64,000 nucleotides of DNA, from positions 3,162,001-3,226,000 of the forward strand of contig NZ_VLKF01000001.1 in NCBI RefSeq assembly GCF_007994135.1, given 5' to 3'. The position numbers and the translations under genes were made by a program. The stretch comes from Modestobacter roseus. Lineage in GTDB: Bacteria; Actinomycetota; Actinomycetes; Mycobacteriales; Geodermatophilaceae. The notes beneath the pieces were generated by a model that saw nothing but the letters and a program-made list of their open reading frames with translations, did no database searches and was not told where the DNA came from. Shown one piece after another: positions 59,816 through 64,000 of this stretch (within the stretch, counting starts at the first letter, position 1; each line of letters begins with the position of its first letter).

Positions 59816-61173
59816 GGAGCTCCTCCCTGCCCGGCGGGGTCCGCCTGGGTCGCGATGGTGTGCGCGGCGAGCACGGCGTCGACCTGCGCGCCGGCCTCGC
59901 CGACGTCGGGCGTGGTGTCGGCGACCAGCGCGGCCCCGTCGACGTCGGACCGCTCGAGCACGACGTCGGCCAGCGAGCGGTCCTGCTCGGCGGCGCTGCG
60001 GACGGCGGTGGCCGCGGCGTCGTGCGCGGGCCCCGCACCCAGCGCCGGGGTGAGCGCCTCGGCCAGCGCACCGGCCAGGACGGGGTCGGTGGCGGCGGCG
60101 ACCGTCGCGGCCATCCGCCCGGTGTCCAGGCGCAGGCTGCCCAGGCTCTCGGCCAGCCAGGACGCCGCCGAGCCCACGGTGCCCAGCAGGTCGGTCAGCG
60201 TGGGCCACTCGGCGTGCCAGGTGCCCGCGCCCCGCTCGTGCTCCTGCTCCATCGCGGCGAACAGGGTGGCCACCAGGCCGGGTGCCCGCCGGGCGCAGGC
60301 CCGGGCGGAGATCGCGGCCACCGGGTTGTTCTTGTGCGGCATGGCCGACGAGCCACCGCGGCCCTCGGCGACCTCGGCGGCCTCGGCCACCTCGGTCTGC
60401 GCCAGCAGGACGACGTCGACGGCGATGGTGGCCACCACGCCCGCGGCCGCCCCGAGCACGCCGGCGACGTCGGCGATCGGCAGCCGGACGGTGAACCAGG
60501 GCACCTCGGTGGTCCGCAGCCCCAGCTCCTCGGCCAGGGCGCCCCGCAGGTCGACCCCCGAGCCGGAGCTGGCCGCCAGGGTGCCGACCGCCCCGCCGTA
60601 CTGCACCGGCAGCGTGCCCTGCACCGCGGCGATCCGGGCGCGCACGCCGTCGAGCCCGGCCAGCCAGCCGGCCGCCTTGAGCCCCACCGTGGTGGGCAGC
60701 GCCTGCTGGAGCAGGGTGCGGCCGATCAGCACGTCGTCACGGTGATCGGTGGCCAGCCGGGCGCACACCCCGGCCGCGGCGGCCAGGTCGGCGTCGATCA
60801 GCTGCAGCCCACGCCGCGCCAGCAGCACCGCCGCGGTGTCCAGGACGTCCTGGCTGGTCGCGCCGACGTGCACCGCGCGCGCCGCGTGCGGGCCCACGGC
60901 CTCCTGCAGCGCGCGGACCAGCGGCGGCACCGGGTTGCCGGCGTCCCCGGCGCGGGCGATGACGCCGGCCAGGTCGAGCCGGCCGGGATCGGCGCAGACC
61001 CGCCCGACCTCCTCGGCGGCGGTCTCCGCGACCAGCCCGACCCGGGCCGCTGCGCGGGCCAGCGCCGCCTCCACCTCCAGCAGCGCGACCAGCCAGGCGT
61101 CGCCGGCCCCGGCGTTCACCGGGCCACGGGCGAAGGTGGCGGCCAGCAGGCCGGACACGGGGAGTCCAGTCAC
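59812..61173 (-). CDS. pcaB: 3-carboxy-cis,cis-muconate cycloisomerase
   Basis: 453 residues of the fumarase/aspartase superfamily, GTG at 61173. The signature loop GGSSAMPHKNNPVAAI is complete, and HVGATSQDVLDTA is the conserved second region. It closes 3-carboxymuconate to 4-carboxymuconolactone. 55 bases follow pcaG before this start, while the other pca junctions overlap; that gap holds an 18-bp duplication. Confidence 0.94.
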   Translation of the reverse strand: MTGLPVSGLLAATFARGPVNAGAGDAWLVALLEVEAALARAAARVGLVAETAAEEVGRVCADPGRLDLAGVIARAGDAGNPVPPLVRALQEAVGPHAARAVHVGATSQDVLDTAAVLLARRGLQLIDADLAAAAGVCARLATDHRDDVLIGRTLLQQALPTTVGLKAAGWLAGLDGVRARIAAVQGTLPVQYGGAVGTLAASSGSGVDLRGALAEELGLRTTEVPWFTVRLPIADVAGVLGAAAGVVATIAVDVVLLAQTEVAEAAEVAEGRGGSSAMPHKNNPVAAISARACARRAPGLVATLFAAMEQEHERGAGTWHAEWPTLTDLLGTVGSAASWLAESLGSLRLDTGRMAATVAAATDPVLAGALAEALTPALGAGPAHDAAATAVRSAAEQDRSLADVVLERSDVDGAALVADTTPDVGEAGAQVDAVLAAHTIATQADPAGQGGAP

Positions 61174-61193
61174 CGGCCCATCCTGGCGGGTGC

Positions 61194-61229
61194 CAGGTCG
61201 CCGCGGGCGGTCAGGTCGCCGCGGGCGGT
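61194..61229 (-). repeat. 18-bp tandem duplication between pcaG and pcaB
   Basis: CAGGTCGCCGCGGGCGGT occurs twice back to back (61194-61211 and 61212-61229), ending on the first base of the reversed pcaG stop codon. Probably a recent slippage event. Confidence 0.8.
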
Positions 61230-61885
61230 CACACCGCGAAGAAGACGGTCTCGTCGGCACCCTGCAGGTGGACGTCGAGCAGGTAACCGTCGTCGGCGGG
61301 GGTGGCGATGAGGGTGGCGCGCGCGGCGTCGTCGGGCAGGCTCGCCAGCACGACGTCCTCGGCGTTGGCCGCGGCCTCGTCGGCGAAGTAGATCCGGGTG
61401 ACCACCCGGTCCAGCATGCCGCGGGCGAACACCGAGACGTCGACGTGCGGGGCCTGCAGGCCACCCTCGCCGTCGGGCACCCGGCCGGGCTTGAGCGTGC
61501 AGATGGCGTACCGCCCGCCGTCCCGGGTCTGGGACCGGCCGAAGCCGCGGAACCCGGGGCGCACCACGGCGCCCCGCGGGTCGTCGGGGTGGGCGAACCG
61601 GCCGTCGGGGTCGGCCTGCCAGGTCTCGACCATCGCGTCGGGCACGGCATCGCCGTTGCCGTCGAGCACCCGGCCGCGCAGCCAGATCGCCCCCGCCGTG
61701 CCCTCGGCGACGGCGAAGGGTGCGTCGGGCCAGGTCAGCCCGATGGCCAGGTACGGGCCGACGGTGGCGCTGGGCGTGGTGCCCAGGCGCAGCGGCTCGT
61801 CGAGGAAGCCGGTGCCCGGCCGCCCCGACCGGGGCCGGCTGATCTCCGTGCTGGGCGGCACGTCCAGCGGGTCGCTCAGCGTCAT
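61229..61885 (-). CDS. pcaG: Protocatechuate 3,4-dioxygenase alpha subunit
   Basis: 218 residues, ATG at 61885, overlapping the pcaH stop by one base. Intradiol dioxygenase fold: PSATVGPYLAIGLTWP, IWLRGRVLDGNGDAVPDAMVETWQADPDGRF, and APHVDVSVFARGMLDRVVTRIYF. The alpha subunit lacks the iron ligands. With PcaH it cleaves the protocatechuate ring. Confidence 0.95.
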   Translation of the reverse strand: MTLSDPLDVPPSTEISRPRSGRPGTGFLDEPLRLGTTPSATVGPYLAIGLTWPDAPFAVAEGTAGAIWLRGRVLDGNGDAVPDAMVETWQADPDGRFAHPDDPRGAVVRPGFRGFGRSQTRDGGRYAICTLKPGRVPDGEGGLQAPHVDVSVFARGMLDRVVTRIYFADEAAANAEDVVLASLPDDAARATLIATPADDGYLLDVHLQGADETVFFAV

Positions 61886-62652
61886 CAGGCCACGTCTCCG
61901 TCGTCGTCGGTCTCGAACGGCGTCTGGTCGGTGCCGCGCAGGACGATGTCCCACTCGAAGGCCAGCGCCCAGTCGGGCTGGGTGCGCGCCAGGTCGAACC
62001 GGCTGATCGCGCGGTACCGGGCCGACGGCGGGATCGCCTGGAAGATCGGGTCCTGCCCGAACAGCGGGTCGTCCGGGAAGTACATCTGGGTGACCAGCCG
62101 CTGGGTGAACGCCCGGCCGAACAGGCTGAAGTGGATGTGCGCCGGCCGCCAGGCGTTGTGGTGGTTGCCCCACGGGTAGGCGCCGGGCTTGATGGTGGTG
62201 AACTCGTACCGGCCCAGGCTGTCGGTGACGACCCGGCCCAGCCCGTCGAAGTGCGGGTCCAGCGGCGCCGGCCAGTTGTCCACGACGTGCCGGTAGCGGC
62301 CGCCGGCGTTGGCCTGCCACACCTCCACCAGCGCGTCGGGCACCGGGCGGCCGTCGCTGTCGAGCACCCGGCCGAACACGATGATCCGCTGCCCCTGCGC
62401 CTCCCCGCCCAGGCGCACGGTGAGGTCGGCGTCGGCGGCGGTCACCCGGTCCTCGCCGAGCACCGGGCCGGTCACCTCGGTGAGCCGGTGCGGCAGGTCG
62501 ACCGGCGTGCGCAGCGGCGCCCGCAACCCCGTGCTCTTGTACGCGGGGAAGCCGACCGGCGTGCGGGACCCCTCGGGTTCACGCAGGTAACGCGGCAGGA
62601 TGAGGGCGCTGCCCTCCGCGGGCCGCGGCGCCCGCGATGTGGTCCCGGTCAT
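61885..62652 (-). CDS. pcaH: Protocatechuate 3,4-dioxygenase beta subunit
   Basis: 255 residues, ATG at 62652. Iron ligands are seen: Tyr in GGRYRHVVDNW, Tyr in GAYPWGNHHNAW, and two His in RPAHIHFSLFG. PDALVEVWQANAGGRY is the family core. First gene of the pca operon. TACGGT (62659-62664) lies six bases before the ATG, so the transcript may be leaderless. Confidence 0.96.
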   Translation of the reverse strand: MTGTTSRAPRPAEGSALILPRYLREPEGSRTPVGFPAYKSTGLRAPLRTPVDLPHRLTEVTGPVLGEDRVTAADADLTVRLGGEAQGQRIIVFGRVLDSDGRPVPDALVEVWQANAGGRYRHVVDNWPAPLDPHFDGLGRVVTDSLGRYEFTTIKPGAYPWGNHHNAWRPAHIHFSLFGRAFTQRLVTQMYFPDDPLFGQDPIFQAIPPSARYRAISRFDLARTQPDWALAFEWDIVLRGTDQTPFETDDDGDVA

Positions 62653-62694
62653 GTCCGGACCGTACGGCCGGGGATAGGCTCGCACAGCCCTGAC

Positions 62695-62709
62695 TTCCAC
62701 TGAGCAGAA
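62695..62709. promoter_or_regulatory. Putative PcaR site 1
   Basis: TTCCACTGAGCAGAA, a 15-bp imperfect dyad (TTCC...GAA around CTGAG), in the pcaH-pcaR gap. Identical to the sequence at 63489-63503. It lies just upstream of the predicted pcaH -35, a suitable place for activation by an IclR protein. Confidence 0.6.
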
Positions 62710-62720
62710 CGGACGATGCC

Positions 62721-63497
62721 GTGGCCGGAGGTGCAGCCGCGGCCGGGCGGTCGGTGACCTCCCGGGCGCTCGGCGTGCTCGACGCCTTCGACACCGACCA
62801 CCCGCGGCTCACCCTGTCCGAGGTCGCGACCCGGTCGGGCACACCCCTCACCACCACGCACCGGCTGCTCGGCGAGCTGGTCGAGTGGGGTGCACTGGTC
62901 CGCCGCCCGGACGGCCGCTACGAGATCGGCCGCAAGCTCTGGGACCTCGGGCTGCTCGCGCCGGTGCAGCTGGAGCTCCGGCAGGTGGCCGCCCCGTTCC
63001 TGCTCGACGTGCACACCGCCACCCGGGACACCGTGCACCTCGCCGTCCGGGAGGGCCTCCGCGCGTTGTACGTCGAGCGGATCTCCGGGCGGGAGTCGGT
63101 GCCGGTCGTCAGCACCGTGGGCAGCCGGCTGCCGCTGCACGCCACCGGCGTGGGCAAGGTGCTGCTGGCCTGCGCGCCCGACGAGGTCGTCGAGCGGGCG
63201 CTGCAGGAGCTCACCCGGGAGACCCGCTACACCGTCGTCGACCCGCGGGCGATCACCCGCGAGCTGGGCGACGTCCGCCGCCGCGGCTGGTCGCGCACCA
63301 CCGAGGAGATGTCCCTGGGCACCGCGTCGGTCGCCGTCCCGGTCACCGTCGACCGGTCCGCCGGCCCGGTCGTCGTCGCCGCGCTGGGCATCGTCGTCCC
63401 CACCCACCGCCGGGACCTCACGCGGCTGGCACCCGTGCTGCAGGTCGCCGCCCGGGGCATCGGGCGGGCCCTCGCCCGGACCGTCGAGTTCCACTGA
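62721..63497 (+). CDS. pcaR: IclR family regulator of the pca genes (PcaR-like)
   Basis: 258 residues, GTG at 62721. N-terminal winged helix: LTLSEVATRSGTPLTTTHRLLGELVEWGALVR. The C-terminal effector domain has the IclR pattern TVHLAVREGLRALYVERI, LPLHATGVGKVLLA, and TTEEMSLGTASVAVPV. Divergent from pcaHGBDC and upstream of pobA. PcaR proteins usually activate these operons in response to beta-ketoadipate or protocatechuate. Confidence 0.9.
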   Translation: MAGGAAAAGRSVTSRALGVLDAFDTDHPRLTLSEVATRSGTPLTTTHRLLGELVEWGALVRRPDGRYEIGRKLWDLGLLAPVQLELRQVAAPFLLDVHTATRDTVHLAVREGLRALYVERISGRESVPVVSTVGSRLPLHATGVGKVLLACAPDEVVERALQELTRETRYTVVDPRAITRELGDVRRRGWSRTTEEMSLGTASVAVPVTVDRSAGPVVVAALGIVVPTHRRDLTRLAPVLQVAARGIGRALARTVEFH

Positions 63498-63503
63498 GCA
63501 GAA
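63489..63503. promoter_or_regulatory. Putative PcaR site 2, before pobA
   Basis: TTCCACTGAGCAGAA, an exact copy of site 1. It overlaps the pcaR stop codon (63495-63497) and lies 44 bases before the pobA start. Suggests pobA has its own regulated promoter. Confidence 0.6.
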
Positions 63504-63547
63504 GGCCCGACTCGGCCCGGGGGCGCGACCGGGGCCACACTCGCCCC

Positions 63548-64000
63548 ATGCGGACCCAGGTGGGGATCATCGGAGCCGGCCCGGCGGGGCTGCTGCTGTC
63601 CCGGCTGCTGCAGCTGCGCGGCATCGACACCGTGGTGCTGGAGAACCGGTCGCGGGCCTACGTCGAGGCCCGCATCCGCGCCGGCATCCTCGAGCAGCAC
63701 ACCGTCACCACCCTGATCGACGCCGGGGTGGGCGACCGGCTGCAGCGGGAGGGGATGCCGCACGACGGTGTCCACCTGCAGTACCCCGGCACCCGACACC
63801 ACCTCGACTTCGCCCAGCTGTGCGGCCGGAACGTGTGGCTCTACGGCCAGTCCGAGGTGGTCAAGGACCTCATCGCGGCCCAGCTGGACGACGGCCCGCC
63901 ACTGCTGTTCGAGGTCTCCGACGTCAGCCCCGAGGACGTCGACGGCGACGCCCCGCGGATCCGGTTCACCGACGCCGAGGGGAGGGCGCAGGTGCTCGAG
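63548..64000 (+). CDS. pobA: 4-hydroxybenzoate 3-monooxygenase, N-terminal part (partial)
   Basis: 151 residues visible, cut by the right edge. ATG at 63548. FAD dinucleotide loop GIIGAGPAGLLLSRLLQLRG, then VLENRSRAYVEARIRAGILEQHTV, the PobA-specific segment. CGRNVWLYGQSEVVKDL matches the family. It makes protocatechuate from 4-hydroxybenzoate with NAD(P)H and O2, feeding the pca enzymes encoded to its left. Confidence 0.95.
   Translation, partial: MRTQVGIIGAGPAGLLLSRLLQLRGIDTVVLENRSRAYVEARIRAGILEQHTVTTLIDAGVGDRLQREGMPHDGVHLQYPGTRHHLDFAQLCGRNVWLYGQSEVVKDLIAAQLDDGPPLLFEVSDVSPEDVDGDAPRIRFTDAEGRAQVLE

Overview
The window is very GC-rich actinobacterial chromosome. Genes are tightly packed, with many GTG/TTG starts and repeated 4-base GTGA or ATGA stop/start overlaps. 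Mycothiol synthase (mshD), a GlnR-type regulator, an LmeA-like protein and an actinobacterial-type pst operon fix the phylum. Gene content (form II CO dehydrogenase-like oxidoreductase, pca/pob aromatic degradation, many small secreted and membrane proteins) suggests the Geodermatophilaceae (Blastococcus, Geodermatophilus, Modestobacter), but that family call is inference. I saw no transposase, integrase, phage gene, rRNA or CRISPR array.

Layout. 1-1.1 kb: divergent NAD(P)-binding protein and TetR regulator around two operator-like palindromes. 1.1-11.4 kb: a conserved block, sseC - sulfurtransferase - cysteine-rich leader peptide - thioredoxin - lmeA - membrane protein - hydrolase on the minus strand, then glnR - mshD - pstSCAB on the plus strand. 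It has much the same order as M. tuberculosis Rv0814c to about Rv0820. 11.5-17.2 kb: a LytR-CpsA-Psr cell-wall protein (frameshifted in this sequence), a coiled-coil protein with eight 42-bp repeats, two small DUF proteins and a siderophore-interacting flavoprotein. 17.3-22 kb: a two-component system and cysDN (sulfate activation). 22-25.7 kb: coxM-coxS-coxL. 26-33.6 kb: anti-sigma-like ATPase, small HTH protein, HrpA helicase, marR plus MFS exporter.

33.7-45 kb: zinc alcohol dehydrogenase, acyl-CoA dehydrogenase, YihY family protein, enoyl-CoA hydratase, a two-gene hypothetical operon, two small secreted proteins (one with a SipW-like signal), two CNNM/CBS proteins and tRNA-Lys. 45-53 kb: small membrane proteins, lipoproteins, a HAD-membrane fusion, Rieske protein, VanZ, GtrA and WrbA. 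53.3-53.6 kb: tRNA-Glu, tRNA-Asp and tRNA-Phe. 53.7-58.6 kb: orphan response regulator, glycosyltransferase-like protein, a membrane-anchored protein, and a TetR/metallo-hydrolase divergent pair. 58.6-64 kb: protocatechuate branch of the beta-ketoadipate pathway (pcaH-G-B-D-C), its IclR regulator and the start of pobA.

How the parts work together. Sulfur supply (sulfurtransferase operon under a cysteine-rich leader, cysDN), nitrogen control (GlnR), thiol chemistry (mycothiol) and phosphate uptake (pst behind a PHO-box-like repeat) sit in one half. The right end turns 4-hydroxybenzoate into protocatechuate (pobA) and then into beta-ketoadipate (pca). A 15-bp sequence shared by the pcaH/pcaR gap and the pobA upstream region probably ties these under one regulator. 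Four reading-frame breaks, all fitting one missing base in a G/C run, point to either base-calling gaps or real decay and need raw-read checking.
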